A DNA stretch of 64,000 nt from Rhodococcus sovatensis (GCF_037327425.1 NZ_CP147846.1:4960001-5024000); one strand, 5' to 3'. Counted from the stretch's first letter, positions 25,767-34,751 are shown. Numbers and translations are program-made. The notes: generated by a model from the letters alone, not told the origin.

Positions 25767-26870
25767 TCACGCGGTCGGGGCACCGAGCTCCAAGGTGACC
25801 GACTGTTGCTGGCGGACACCCTCTTCGGTGATCCACTCGAGTCGAATGATGTCTCCGGGTCTGCGCCCGATCATTTCCATCGAGAGCTCATCGGATGTCC
25901 GGACGGGTCGGCCGTCGAAGGACACGATGACATCGCCCCGGACCAGTCCTGTGCGCTGCGCCGGTGAGTCGGACTGGACGGACGCCACCGCCGCTCCCTG
26001 AGACGGTCCAGCTGTTCGAAACGCGGATACATCGCGCACCCCGATCCCCAGATACGGCGTCGGACCGACGTGCACCGTGCCCTCCGAGCGACCGTCACGA
26101 ACTTGCTCGACGACGGCAATCGCGTCATCGATGGGGATCGCGTACGCCTCCGGCGCCTGTGTCTCGCGCGCTTCGTCGGACAGGCCCGCAGCGTCGACTC
26201 CGATGACGTTGCCCCATGCGTCCACGAGTGGACCGCCGGAATCCCCGGCACGCACGTCGGCGTCGATCTGAATCATGCCGACCAGCTCGTTGCGAGACCC
26301 GTCGACCGAACTCTGCGCGATCACTGGACGGTCGAGAGCGACGATCTTGCCGGGTGCAGGTACGAGAACTCCACCGCCGGAGGCATTTCCGATCGCGGTC
26401 ACATCGGCACCGACTTCCAGATCGGCCGATGATCCGATGGCCGCAACCGGCAGGTCGGATGCGGTGGCCAGCTGTAGCACCGCCAGATCCCGCGTCTTGT
26501 CGTAACCGAGCACGGAGGCGTCGTAGATCAGTCCGTTGCCCATGTGGACGGCCGTCACCGCTGTCGCCTCTTCGATCACGTGGAAATTGGTGACGACAAG
26601 TCCGTCGGCATCGACGACGAACCCCGTCCCTGCGACACCGTAGAGACCGAACTCGGCGGCGATCGTGACAACAGTCGGATTCACCTGCTCGGACAGCTGC
26701 TCCAGTGTCAGGGGCGGCGGGGTTTCGACCGGAGGTGGGGGCGCTACGGCAGGGGGTGCCTGGTCCGCGAGGGGGGTGCTGTCGAGTACGCCGGGGGCGA
26801 GAGGAGGCGCAAGTGCGGAGACAGCGAGAGTCAACGTCACGAGGAACGCCGCCCGGCCTGCTGCCTGCAT
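25767..26870 (-). CDS. Exported HtrA/PepA-like serine protease with PDZ domain
   Basis: Trypsin-like protease of 367 residues for extracytoplasmic protein quality control. A signal peptide covers residues 1-25, then a Pro-rich linker (APPAVAPPPPVETPPPLT). The protease domain has catalytic His97 (TNFHVI), Asp128 (KTRDLAVLQL) and Ser211 (RAGDSGGPL). A C-terminal PDZ domain (about 265-360) contains YLGIGVRDVSAF and GLVRGDVIVSFDGRPVRTSD. The layout matches M. tuberculosis PepA (Rv0125) rather than the longer membrane-anchored HtrA. The ~170 nt before it holds no gene. Confidence 0.88.
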   Translation of the reverse strand: MQAAGRAAFLVTLTLAVSALAPPLAPGVLDSTPLADQAPPAVAPPPPVETPPPLTLEQLSEQVNPTVVTIAAEFGLYGVAGTGFVVDADGLVVTNFHVIEEATAVTAVHMGNGLIYDASVLGYDKTRDLAVLQLATASDLPVAAIGSSADLEVGADVTAIGNASGGGVLVPAPGKIVALDRPVIAQSSVDGSRNELVGMIQIDADVRAGDSGGPLVDAWGNVIGVDAAGLSDEARETQAPEAYAIPIDDAIAVVEQVRDGRSEGTVHVGPTPYLGIGVRDVSAFRTAGPSQGAAVASVQSDSPAQRTGLVRGDVIVSFDGRPVRTSDELSMEMIGRRPGDIIRLEWITEEGVRQQQSVTLELGAPTA

Positions 26871-27051
26871 GACTACAGATTATGGCCTTTTGCCTCAGGT
26901 GATGGTTTCCACGGATTTTTCGGTGGTCCCGCCAGCGCGCATGTCTGTAGGCGGCACATCTGGAGCTCTGTGCCGCTGGCTGCAGTCCAACTGCGGTGGG
27001 GGCGGATACCGGTCGTACGGCCGGCATCGGGGCTGCGGTCGCCGCCCCTTC

Positions 27052-28857
27052 TCAGGCGGGCGGAGTGCCTGATTCACTGCCGCCTGGCGATGGGGCGTTG
27101 GTATCGCGGGTTTCGCCGGTGTCAGAGAGGGGGACGTCCGCTGGGTAGATGTACTCGTTGGGGTGGTGGAAATGGTTGATGCGGCCGCGGCGCAGTGGAT
27201 CGAGGCCGATCGGCGGGTGCCAGAGGGTGCGGCCGGGGTAGGGATGGTCGGGTCCGGCTTTGGTGGTGGCCCAGTCGGTGTCCGCGGGTCCGACGAGGGG
27301 GTGGTGGGTATCGCAGCCGAAGGTGAGCGAGTCGATGTCGGTGTTACCGCCTGCCGCCCATTCGTCGATGTGGTGGACCTGGCTCCAGGTGGCGGGGCGG
27401 GTGCACCCAGGGAAGGTGCATCCGCGGTCGGCGGCGATGAGGACGATGCGTTGATCGGCTGTGGCGATCCGTTTGGAACGGCCCAGATGCAGGGGCCGGC
27501 CGTGGTCGTCGAAGATCACGAGGTACTGGTGGGCGTGGGAGGCCATGCGGATTGCGTCGCGCATGGGGATCAATGATCCGGTGCCAGTGACGGCGTGTCC
27601 GGAGGCTTCTTCGAGCTCTTTCAATGTCATGGTGACGACGGCCGTGACGGGAAGTCCACGGTGGTGACCGAGTTGGCCGGACGCGAGCATCTGCCGCAGG
27701 ATCACTTTCAGTGCGTCGTGTTGGCGTCGGCCTTTGCTGCGGTGATCGCGTGCAGCGCGGCGTTCGGCGTCGATGATCGTGTCCCTGTCGGCAGCAGTGC
27801 CAGGACCAGGACCAGGAACAGGGCCAGCAGCGGTACCAGGACCAGCTGTGGCGTCGGTACCTACATCTGTCCGGTCGGGTTCATCACCGGGGCTTGATTG
27901 ATCGGTGTCGCTATCGTCGGATTGCTCGAACAGGCTCGGGTCCGGTGTCGCGGCGTCGGATTCGCTGCCGCTGGTGTTCTTGTCGCTGTTGGTGGCGACG
28001 TTGGGGTCGTCGACGACGGGTGTGCTGTCGGCGGGGTTGCACATGCCGGGTTTGGCCCATTTCGCGAAACCGGCTTCGAGATAGGCGCGGGTTTCTGCGT
28101 CGATCAGGAATTTCCCTTTGGTGAGCCCGTCGGCGCCGGGGTCGTCGAAGGAGACGAAACAGCGTGCGGCGGTCTTCTCTTCGTCGTCGAGTTCCCCGTC
28201 GGGGTCGAGGACTGCGAACAGTCGCGCTGCGGCGGCCCGGAATTGGTCGGGGAGGAGTTCTCGGGCGAGTTGGGCCAGTTGGTTCTCCGCTCTCTCGCGG
28301 GATTCGATGTCGACTTTGCGGCCGAGCAAACGGAAGAAGTTTTTGATGATGCGTTGGTGTTCTTCGTCGAGAGCTCCGCTTTCGGCGGCGGAGGCGGTGG
28401 CTGGTAGGACCGGGTCCAGCCGTTCTCCGGTCATGGAAGTGCGGTGTCCGTACTCGTCGGCGAAGCGGATGCGCTGCGAGGCGCGTGCGACGGACACGCG
28501 TAGCAGTACCGCGACTGCCTGGGGGACGGAACCGTAGATGTCGTCGAGACCGCGTTGGGCCATGAGGTCGGCGAGCCAGGTGTGGGAATATCCGAACAAG
28601 GAACGGGTCGCTGTTTCCATGCGAACCAGTAGCGCTCGCTGGTCGGCGGTGGATGCGGCGGACATGTCGATCCGCCCGAGAATCTCTACCTGTTGTTCGA
28701 TGGTGGCGACGACGTTCGCCAGGAACGCGGCCTCGATTACCGGCACCCCCGACGCCGCAGTATCTCCCGACGCCGCAGTCTCCTCTGAGACAGCAGTGTC
28801 ACCTGCCGTGTCGTTGACCGTGTCGGTCACCCCTGAGTGGCTATCCCCCGAAAGCAT
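27052..28857 (-). CDS. DUF222/HNH endonuclease domain protein (13E12 type)
   Basis: 601-residue member of the actinobacterial 13E12 repeat family: an N-terminal DUF222 domain (about 40-260) followed by a low-complexity linker rich in Ala/Gly/Pro/Thr (TAGPGTAAGPVPGPGPGTAA) and a C-terminal HNH nuclease module: CTFPGCTRPATWSQVHHIDE, WAAGGNTDIDSLTFGCDTHH. The Cys, His and Asn residues of the HNH zinc/metal site are present. Cellular role unknown, though family members are often SOS-induced. A half LexA box at 28891-28902 is all that remains in front; the other half lies beyond an inserted ISL3 element, so SOS control is probably lost. Confidence 0.88.
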   Translation of the reverse strand: MLSGDSHSGVTDTVNDTAGDTAVSEETAASGDTAASGVPVIEAAFLANVVATIEQQVEILGRIDMSAASTADQRALLVRMETATRSLFGYSHTWLADLMAQRGLDDIYGSVPQAVAVLLRVSVARASQRIRFADEYGHRTSMTGERLDPVLPATASAAESGALDEEHQRIIKNFFRLLGRKVDIESRERAENQLAQLARELLPDQFRAAAARLFAVLDPDGELDDEEKTAARCFVSFDDPGADGLTKGKFLIDAETRAYLEAGFAKWAKPGMCNPADSTPVVDDPNVATNSDKNTSGSESDAATPDPSLFEQSDDSDTDQSSPGDEPDRTDVGTDATAGPGTAAGPVPGPGPGTAADRDTIIDAERRAARDHRSKGRRQHDALKVILRQMLASGQLGHHRGLPVTAVVTMTLKELEEASGHAVTGTGSLIPMRDAIRMASHAHQYLVIFDDHGRPLHLGRSKRIATADQRIVLIAADRGCTFPGCTRPATWSQVHHIDEWAAGGNTDIDSLTFGCDTHHPLVGPADTDWATTKAGPDHPYPGRTLWHPPIGLDPLRRGRINHFHHPNEYIYPADVPLSDTGETRDTNAPSPGGSESGTPPA

Positions 28858-28890
28858 GGAATCAAGATAACCCCACCCACCGACAAAAAC

Positions 28891-28902
28891 TCGAACACAT
28901 GT
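28891..28902. promoter_or_regulatory. Left part of an IS-split LexA (SOS) box
   Basis: TCGAACACATGT immediately left of the ISL3 element. Joined to the TCGA right of the element (30303-30306) it rebuilds TCGAACACATGTTCGA, matching TCGAAC-N4-GTTCGA, the actinobacterial LexA box. It sat 34 nt upstream of the HNH gene start. Confidence 0.75.
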
Positions 28903-30294
28903 GCCCCTCCTTACGTTTGTGTGGGGAGTTTGACCTCGATTCCACCGAGGTTCAGGTAGATCATCGCCTTGAGTGATTCAGCGGAATGATGACCGTAACC
29001 ACGGGCGTTGATCAGCCTGATCTTCGAGTTGATTCCCTCGATGAGAGCATTCGAGATCCCTAGCTCGATTGCCGCACAGATCGCCTCCGCTTTCTTCTCG
29101 ATCATGCGGGCCAGTTGTACGAACGCGATGATCCCGCAGGACCGCGCTTCCTCGATCCAACGCCGCAAGTAACGCACGGCATTGGAGGGCGCGACCTTGC
29201 GGTAGAGATCGCGGAACTGTTCCTTCAAACGCCACGCAGTCCCGACTTCGGTGTCGGCATTGATGACCGTTCGCAGCAGCGACTTGTGAGTCTTGGTCAG
29301 CCGATTCTTACCCAGCCGCAACGCTGTTCGAGCCTTGCGCCATTGGGGCGCCTGCATCGTCAACGTACGACGAACCGACGCCGCATCGGAGAACACTCGG
29401 TCCAGAGCACGGTTGACCCACTGCATGACATGAAAGGGATCCATGCATTGGCGGGCGCGCGGGACGTGATGTTCGGCGGCGGCCCGGAAAGCCGGAGACC
29501 CGTCCATCGACACCACCTGCACCGCGCCTCGTTCCCGGGCGGACTGTTGCTCGAAAAATTCCGAAAACGACTCACGCCCTCGGCCCTCGGCGATGTACAC
29601 GACCTTGCCGGTGTCGTGATCGCCGACGATGGTGAGGTACTTGTGCGGATGCCGATAGCAGATTTCGTCGACACCGATCCGATACAGCCTGTCGAGCCGA
29701 CGCGAATCGATCAACGCATCGACCGCCCGCGTGACGATGGAGGTGACCGTACGCCACGCACAGCGCATCAACGTCGAGACCGAGGTGCGATCGGTACGCG
29801 TCACCAGCCACAGCACTGTGTCTTCGAAGTCCCGCGTGTGTCGTGCTCTCGGCCTTGCCCACGGCACGTCCTCGGTTCGAACGCCGCAGGTCGGGCACTC
29901 TATTCGGTGGATCGAGTAGACCAGCCACACCTTGTGGCGACCGAAATCGAGATGCCGCCACCGTCTGGGCGCCTGGTCGTACGATGCGGCAGTGGTGTAC
30001 CCGCACGGACACTTCGACCGCCGCGCACGACGCCGCAACACGACCTCGACGGAGCTATCTGTGATCGACACATCCGATACCGATGCACCGGGAATCTGAA
30101 GCAGACGGTTAAATGCAGTACTGACGCGCACGTGTAGCGGCCCTCCGGGTTGAGGTTGGTGTAGGAACCCCGAAATCTAGAGGCCCAGCACGTGCGCGTC
30201 CCTCATCTCACCGGCAACTCGCCGAACACTGCGTCCAACAACACAACCCACCCTGAACAGCAGAAATGGCGCCCACACAAACCTCAGGAGCGCC
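28903..30294. mobile_element. ISL3-family insertion sequence, complete
   Basis: 1392-bp element with recognisable ends: left GCCCCTCCTTACGTTTGTGT, right (complement) GGCGCTCCTGAGGTTTGTGT, matching at 16 of these 20 positions and at GGG beyond. It is flanked by the 8-bp direct repeat ACACATGT (28895-28902 and 30295-30302), the duplication length expected of ISL3. It carries one transposase gene on the minus strand and about 160 nt of noncoding sequence at its right end. It inserted into the LexA box of the HNH gene. Confidence 0.88.
28911..30131 (-). CDS. ISL3 family transposase
   Basis: 406-residue DDE transposase. The N-terminal zinc ribbon has the paired cysteines CPCGY and CPTCG (about residues 41-82), then an HTH region. 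The DDE core includes IGVDEICYRHPHKYLTIVGD (first Asp), VVSMDGSPAFRAA (second Asp) and the C-terminal SNALIEGINSKIRLINARGY with the catalytic Glu. GTG 30131 is the start. No frameshift or stop interrupts it, so it is probably active. It catalyses cut-and-paste movement of the element around it. Confidence 0.95.
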   Translation of the reverse strand: MRVSTAFNRLLQIPGASVSDVSITDSSVEVVLRRRARRSKCPCGYTTAASYDQAPRRWRHLDFGRHKVWLVYSIHRIECPTCGVRTEDVPWARPRARHTRDFEDTVLWLVTRTDRTSVSTLMRCAWRTVTSIVTRAVDALIDSRRLDRLYRIGVDEICYRHPHKYLTIVGDHDTGKVVYIAEGRGRESFSEFFEQQSARERGAVQVVSMDGSPAFRAAAEHHVPRARQCMDPFHVMQWVNRALDRVFSDAASVRRTLTMQAPQWRKARTALRLGKNRLTKTHKSLLRTVINADTEVGTAWRLKEQFRDLYRKVAPSNAVRYLRRWIEEARSCGIIAFVQLARMIEKKAEAICAAIELGISNALIEGINSKIRLINARGYGHHSAESLKAMIYLNLGGIEVKLPTQT

Positions 30295-30331
30295 ACACAT
30301 GTTCGACCAGTATTCGGAGGAGGCGAAGTTC

Positions 30332-31078
30332 TCAAGCATCTCGATGCGATGTCGAGAACACGGTGATCGACTCGGCAACAAGCGATGTGGGTGCGAATTC
30401 GATGAACACCACTCCGCTGCCGAATGATCCGTCCATCGTCACGCTCACGGTCCGGCCCGCGGCGATGAACTTTCGGTAGGTTGCGCCGCGGAGCAGGTCG
30501 GGGGACACCGGTTGCCCCGACGCATCCGTCACGGGTGAACTCTTCAGCAGTTCCGCGGCCGCTTCTTTGCCCCGCTTTCCGACACTTCGCAGTCCACCCA
30601 TGAAGCCGAGGACTCCGCCTATCCCCTGGTTTCCGATCAACTGGGGAGTCAGCTTCGCGGACGCGGTCAGTCCTCGGGAACCCGCGCGGAGAAGCTGACC
30701 GATCATCGACCGCAGCTCCCAATGGGCGGCGAGGCGCGAAATCTTCAGCTCACCGTCTTCCTCGACGAGGTCGTAGCGAATGTGCATCGGCACGTTCAGC
30801 ACCGCGCCGGTCGACATGATTGTTTCCAGTGACAGATCTCGGACGACGGACATCCCGGAGACGACGTCGTTCTCGATGTGAAAGTTGATGGTGTTCGGCG
30901 CGATGAAGGTGTCGTAGAAGCGCTCGATCGCCTCCCTCCCGCGGTGTGGCTTCGACCCGACGGGGTCGTTGACGACGCCTTCACGTGCGTAGAGATCGAC
31001 CCACGTCGTCCGATCGTGAATCGCAACGGCCTCGGGTGAACACTGGACTGCGGCGAGGAGGCCCTCAGCGGTGCGCAT
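30332..31078 (-). CDS. SnoaL/NTF2-like fold protein
   Basis: 248-residue protein. Residues ~20-130 fit the SnoaL-like ketosteroid-isomerase fold: TTWVDLYAREGVVNDPVGSK, HRGREAIERFYDTFIAPN and DGELKISRLAAHWELRSMIG. The C-terminal ~110 residues, starting with a hydrophobic stretch (GIGGVLGFMGGLRSV), are not family-typical and may bind a partner or membrane. It might catalyse an isomerisation or hydration, or be non-enzymatic; I cannot choose. It stops close to the right boundary of the ISL3 element. Confidence 0.7.
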   Translation of the reverse strand: MRTAEGLLAAVQCSPEAVAIHDRTTWVDLYAREGVVNDPVGSKPHRGREAIERFYDTFIAPNTINFHIENDVVSGMSVVRDLSLETIMSTGAVLNVPMHIRYDLVEEDGELKISRLAAHWELRSMIGQLLRAGSRGLTASAKLTPQLIGNQGIGGVLGFMGGLRSVGKRGKEAAAELLKSSPVTDASGQPVSPDLLRGATYRKFIAAGRTVSVTMDGSFGSGVVFIEFAPTSLVAESITVFSTSHRDA

Positions 31079-31134
31079 CTCTCGACGCTATCGTCCAGCG
31101 GCCCGATCCGAGCCGGAATCGAAGGACGACCTGC

Positions 31135-32670
31135 TCAGCGTGCGCTGACAGCCCGAGGGACATCTGCTCGCAGAGTGAAATCGGTGACGAACTCGCCGTC
31201 CTCGGGGAGGAACCTTCGGCGAGGGTCGAAACTCTCGACGTCGAAGCGGTCGAGCGTAGGCGAATGCGTTGTCACGGCCAGGGCCTCACCGTCGATGTCG
31301 AACTGGAGCAACCGTTGGAAGCCCGTTGCCCGCTCCCCACCGACCTCGAAGTACTGATAGTCGGCCAGTAGCTGTACGACGGTGCGACCGGTGTCGTCGA
31401 CGTCGCGGTCCACGACGGTGGCCTGCCCGTCGACGTGCCCGGACAGCACCAGGAACACCGATTCGAAGGGTTTCACGAGGCGGTTCCAGATCTGCTGACC
31501 GGAGCTGGCGCCGATGTCGCCGAAGGCCATCAGCTTCTTCTCCCCGCCCTCGTCGAGGTAGTAGTGGGTGCCGATCACGACATTTCGATCCGGATGATCC
31601 GCGAGCACCTGCTCGGCCCACTTCATCACCTTCTCGGGCGGGTTGTATCCGATGTAGAGCATCAGGAACTTCGCACCGGCGATGTCGATCAGGTCGTAGT
31701 GTGCCGAATTATCCTGTGCCGTAAACGAATCACCCCACCATGGCTGGTCTCGGTACCGATCCGGTCCGAAGTACTCGTTGTAGAGGGCGTGGTTCTCCTC
31801 GTGCATACCCGGCACGAGCTTTCCTGCAACGTTCCACAGGTTGTCGTGGTTGCCCGGCAGGACACCGTGTGGGAGGTTCGCGTCCTCGAGCCGCTGCATC
31901 GATTCGCTTGCGGCCTCGAATTCGATGCGAGACTGTGTATCCGGTCGACCTGGGCTGATCCAGCTCTGAATGATATCGCCGGTGTGCATGCTGTAGTCGA
32001 TGCCGTACTCGGCGGCATTGTCGACAGACCATTGAGTCATGTCGTCGTAGACGTTCGGGTCGTCACGCGAAATGTACTGGGTGTCGGTGATGTGTTGCAG
32101 CGCAAAGTCGTACGTTCCTGGCTCGGCGAACGAACCGTCCACCTCCGCGTTGTGCTCGGCGAACGAGCGGTCCACACGTGGGCTGTCGACGATCATGACT
32201 TCGACTGGGCCGTCGATTCCCGTCACCTTCGCGGTGAGGTTCACGAGCCCTCCTGGCCAGTCGGGTCGCGCGACGGCGACAGCAGGCCCCCAGCGGCTTT
32301 CGGCGGGATCGAGGACGTGCATTGCCAGGTCGTTGGTGTTGACCGAGGTGCCCTGCCACGAAATCTCGGCGCTGTCGACGCCGGGGTCGAACGTTGCGGT
32401 GTACCGGAGATAGGGAAATTCGTCCCACGCGGACGTGCGAGCTTCGGCACCGGACGACTCGGTGCCGGCCTCGATATTGCCGTCTACTTCCTTGCTGCCG
32501 ACTCCGGCGACCATCTCGGCGGAGACGGTGTTCGGAACTGCGAGCAGGCCGAGTGCGGGCACCGCGGCAGCGGGTGCCTGGACGCGTGTTGCCGCGGGGT
32601 CGGCCACCGCGTCGGCACCGACGAGTACGCAAGCGAGCAGAAGCGATCCGATGGTCGGTGCGGCCTTCAC
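31135..32670 (-). CDS. Exported metallophosphoesterase
   Basis: 511-residue calcineurin-like phosphoesterase, secreted: GTG 32670 gives a basic start and a hydrophobic signal (IGSLLLACVLVGADAVA). The earlier in-frame ATG at 32736 would overlap the divergent DUF72 gene. An N-terminal beta-rich domain (about 60-190) precedes the catalytic domain with the metal-binding motifs ITDTQ, HTGDIIQS, PGNHDNLW, GTHYYL and SGHVDGQ. Two divalent metals are expected. Substrate unknown; relatives hydrolyse nucleotides, phospholipids or cell-wall phosphates. Confidence 0.85.
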   Translation of the reverse strand: MKAAPTIGSLLLACVLVGADAVADPAATRVQAPAAAVPALGLLAVPNTVSAEMVAGVGSKEVDGNIEAGTESSGAEARTSAWDEFPYLRYTATFDPGVDSAEISWQGTSVNTNDLAMHVLDPAESRWGPAVAVARPDWPGGLVNLTAKVTGIDGPVEVMIVDSPRVDRSFAEHNAEVDGSFAEPGTYDFALQHITDTQYISRDDPNVYDDMTQWSVDNAAEYGIDYSMHTGDIIQSWISPGRPDTQSRIEFEAASESMQRLEDANLPHGVLPGNHDNLWNVAGKLVPGMHEENHALYNEYFGPDRYRDQPWWGDSFTAQDNSAHYDLIDIAGAKFLMLYIGYNPPEKVMKWAEQVLADHPDRNVVIGTHYYLDEGGEKKLMAFGDIGASSGQQIWNRLVKPFESVFLVLSGHVDGQATVVDRDVDDTGRTVVQLLADYQYFEVGGERATGFQRLLQFDIDGEALAVTTHSPTLDRFDVESFDPRRRFLPEDGEFVTDFTLRADVPRAVSAR

Positions 32671-32695
32671 CCTGTTCAGGCTACATACTGTCGCA

Positions 32696-33526
32696 ATGGC
32701 ATCGCGGAAACGTCTGTCGGACGTCAGAATCGGCATCTCCGGTTGGACGTACGCGCCGTGGCGCGGCGACTTCTATCCCGCGGGCCTCGCGCACCGACGC
32801 GAGTTGGAATATGCGTCCGAGCGATTGTCTTCGATCGAAATCAACGGAACCTTCTACGCGATGCAGAAGCCGTCGAGCTTCGCGAAGTGGCACGACGAGA
32901 CCCCCGACGACTTCGTGTTCTCGATCAAGGGCGGCCGATACGTCACACACGTGAAGCGACTGGTCGATGTGGAATCGGCGCTGGCTAATTTCTTCGCGAC
33001 GGGTGTGCTCGGCCTGGGGCGCAAGCTCGGCCCCATTCTGTGGCAGCTGCCACCGAACCTGCAGTTCGACGCCGACAAGCTTGCCGCGTTCTTCACCCTT
33101 CTTCCTAGAACCACGTCCGAGGCTGTCGCGCTCGCTGGGCGACGGGACGAGAAGCTCCCGGAGGATCGCGTCAGCCTCCTCGTCACAGGCGAGCGCCCGA
33201 TACGTCATGCGCTCGAAGCTCGCCACCCCAGCTTCGACACTCCCGAGGCGATTCAAATTCTGCGAGAGCACGACGTCGCGTTCGTCGTTGCAGATTCAGC
33301 AGGCCGGTATCCTTTCGTGGACACGCCGACTTCCGATTTCATGTACGTACGGCTTCACGGCGCCGAGGAGCTGTACGCGAGCGGATACGACGACACCTCA
33401 CTGGACGCGTGGGCCGCTCGTGTCGCTGGGTGGAGATCGTCGAAGCTTGACGTGTTCGTGTACTTCGACAACGACGTCAAAGGCTACGCGCCGCACGACG
33501 CGATGAGATTGATCGGCCGAATCTGA
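32696..33526 (+). CDS. DUF72 (YecE-like) protein
   Basis: 276-residue DUF72 protein, a TIM-barrel-like fold with no established reaction. Start ATG 32696 gives MASRKRLSDVRIGISGWTYA. Family motifs: GWTYAPWRGDFYP, LSSIEINGTFYAMQKPSSF, FVFSIKGGRYVTHVKRL, GPILWQLPPNL and the C-terminal DVFVYFDNDVKGYAPHDA. Divergent from the phosphoesterase with only 25 nt between the starts, so their promoters overlap. Confidence 0.85.
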   Translation: MASRKRLSDVRIGISGWTYAPWRGDFYPAGLAHRRELEYASERLSSIEINGTFYAMQKPSSFAKWHDETPDDFVFSIKGGRYVTHVKRLVDVESALANFFATGVLGLGRKLGPILWQLPPNLQFDADKLAAFFTLLPRTTSEAVALAGRRDEKLPEDRVSLLVTGERPIRHALEARHPSFDTPEAIQILREHDVAFVVADSAGRYPFVDTPTSDFMYVRLHGAEELYASGYDDTSLDAWAARVAGWRSSKLDVFVYFDNDVKGYAPHDAMRLIGRI

Positions 33527-33541
33527 GCGTATTCAGTTCTG

Positions 33542-34303
33542 TCACAATGGTTTACTACCGTCGAGCATTGCAATCAGCAGCTCACGCGGGAGCGACAGTG
33601 GTGGCATCGAATCGAGATGAATGGCGTCGCTCGACTTGCCACCCTTGATTTCGGCGACCTCGTCGTGCAGCCGTTCCATTGTGACATCGAGGCGATTCGC
33701 GCTGTCCGCTGCTTCGGTGAGCTCGGCGAGGAGCGGAGCGGGAATGGTGCCGTGGTACTTGTAGAAGATCTTGTGCTCGAGGCTTGCCCAGAAGTCCATC
33801 GCGATGGTGCGGATCTGCAGTTCCACCGGGACCGGTTGAATGCGGTCGCTCATGAACACCGGTATCTCGACGATGAGGTGAAGACTCTTGTAGCCGTTCG
33901 GTTTCGGAGCGGCGATATAGTCCTTCACTTCCAGTACACGGACGTCGGTCTGACTGCCGATCATGTCCGCGATGCGGTAGGTGTCGGAGATGAAGCTGCA
34001 CGTGATGCGAATGCCTGCGATGTCGACGATGTTGGTGCGAATGTCGTCGAGTGTGAGAGGGCAGTTCTTGCGTCGCGCCTTGACGATGATGCTTTCCGGA
34101 GTCTTCAACCGCGATCCGACGTGCTCGATCGGGCTGTACCGGTGGATGTGCGTGAATTCTTCCTTCAAGATGTTGATCTTGGTCATGAGCTCGTCGATCC
34201 CGAACTTGTAGCTCATCATGAAGCGGGTGAAGTCGCTGCGAAGCTGATCGAAGTCGGCTAGCTCGACGGCCTTGCTCCCGTTGTCCGTGGTGTTGCTTTC
34301 CAT
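33542..34303 (-). CDS. Small alarmone synthetase (RelA/SpoT synthetase domain)
   Basis: Synthesises (p)ppGpp-type alarmones by transferring pyrophosphate from ATP to a guanine nucleotide. The 253-residue product is only the RelA_SpoT synthetase domain (PF04607), without hydrolase or regulatory domains, so it is a RelQ/RelP-like small enzyme. Visible: VGSRLKTPESIIVKARRK, the core VDIAGIRITCSFISDTYRIA, the G-loop region PKPNGYKSLHLIV, and VELQIRTIAMDFWASLEHKI. The acidic catalytic pair in ELQIRT is present. No hydrolase is nearby. Confidence 0.9.
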   Translation of the reverse strand: MESNTTDNGSKAVELADFDQLRSDFTRFMMSYKFGIDELMTKINILKEEFTHIHRYSPIEHVGSRLKTPESIIVKARRKNCPLTLDDIRTNIVDIAGIRITCSFISDTYRIADMIGSQTDVRVLEVKDYIAAPKPNGYKSLHLIVEIPVFMSDRIQPVPVELQIRTIAMDFWASLEHKIFYKYHGTIPAPLLAELTEAADSANRLDVTMERLHDEVAEIKGGKSSDAIHLDSMPPLSLPRELLIAMLDGSKPL

Positions 34304-34336
34304 GGGTCGATTCTGTCCTACCTCTGATTCGAACCG

Positions 34337-34600
34337 TCATCTGTGCTGGTCGGCGCCGCGTGAATCGAAGCTGGCGTCGGCGCACTGCGGTCCGAGTCGA
34401 GGGCTGAACGTCACGTCTCCGCACGTTCGGCACGCGTGGGTGCGGTGATGTCCTCGGCCGCAGGAGCACGCCCTCGACCCGACCAGCACGGTTCGCGGGC
34501 CGAGGGCGTGACCGTGAGCGCACCATCGAGGTGCACTCTCGACCCATCGATCGCCCAATCGATGGAGTGTGTGGCCGGCGTCGTCGGCAGGGGTGTTCAT
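34337..34600 (-). CDS. Small zinc-ribbon-like protein
   Basis: 87-residue Cys/His-rich protein. From ATG 34600 the product contains CAHGHALGP, ACSCGRGHHRTHACRTCGD and a late Cys, a spacing suited to one or two zinc sites. Similar short proteins occur in mycobacteria and relatives, always with HxLGPxxVLVG before the cysteines; function unknown. The ribosome site is weak, and the frame is open far upstream. It is divergent from the serine hydrolase operon across a palindrome-rich promoter that includes a LexA-like box, so SOS control is conceivable. Confidence 0.6.
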   Translation of the reverse strand: MNTPADDAGHTLHRLGDRWVESAPRWCAHGHALGPRTVLVGSRACSCGRGHHRTHACRTCGDVTFSPRLGPQCADASFDSRGADQHR

Positions 34601-34675
34601 CCAGGGACCACCGATCGGGAGTTGGACCGTCCGCGAGTGGGTGCTCCCGGACGGCCTGATGAGATTACCATGTGT

Positions 34676-34691
34676 TCGAACATATGTTCCC
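34676..34691. promoter_or_regulatory. LexA-like box
   Basis: TCGAACATATGTTCCC: the left half matches the actinobacterial LexA consensus TCGAAC-N4-GTTCGA and the last two bases of the right half do not. Its core GAACATATGTTC is a perfect palindrome. Located between the zinc-ribbon gene and the serine hydrolase gene. Confidence 0.5.
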
Positions 34692-34711
34692 ATTGCGGAC
34701 AACATGGGAAC
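34686..34711. promoter_or_regulatory. Inverted repeat in divergent promoter
   Basis: Perfect 8-nt arms GTTCCCAT and ATGGGAAC separated by 10 nt, overlapping the LexA-like box. Likely a regulator site; the protein is unknown. Confidence 0.45.
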
Positions 34712-34719
34712 TCGATACG

Positions 34720-34741
34720 TTATTCCGTAATTACGGAATAA
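34720..34741. promoter_or_regulatory. Perfect 22-bp palindromic operator
   Basis: Perfect palindrome without spacer, half-site TTATTCCGTAA, ending 10 nt before the serine hydrolase start and overlapping the position expected for promoter or ribosome binding. The HTH protein encoded at 35842 in the same operon is the natural candidate for binding (autoregulation), by inference. Confidence 0.65.
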
Positions 34742-34751
34742 CTGAGAAGGG

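Noticed and set aside
30150..30170. GGGGTTCC-type sequence as the right end of the ISL3 element
   Set aside because: It has no counterpart at the left end and no target duplication; the ends at 28903 and 30294 have both.
31435..32988. Long plus-strand frame opposite the phosphoesterase
   Set aside because: Shadow of the exported phosphoesterase and the DUF72 start; no recognisable domain.
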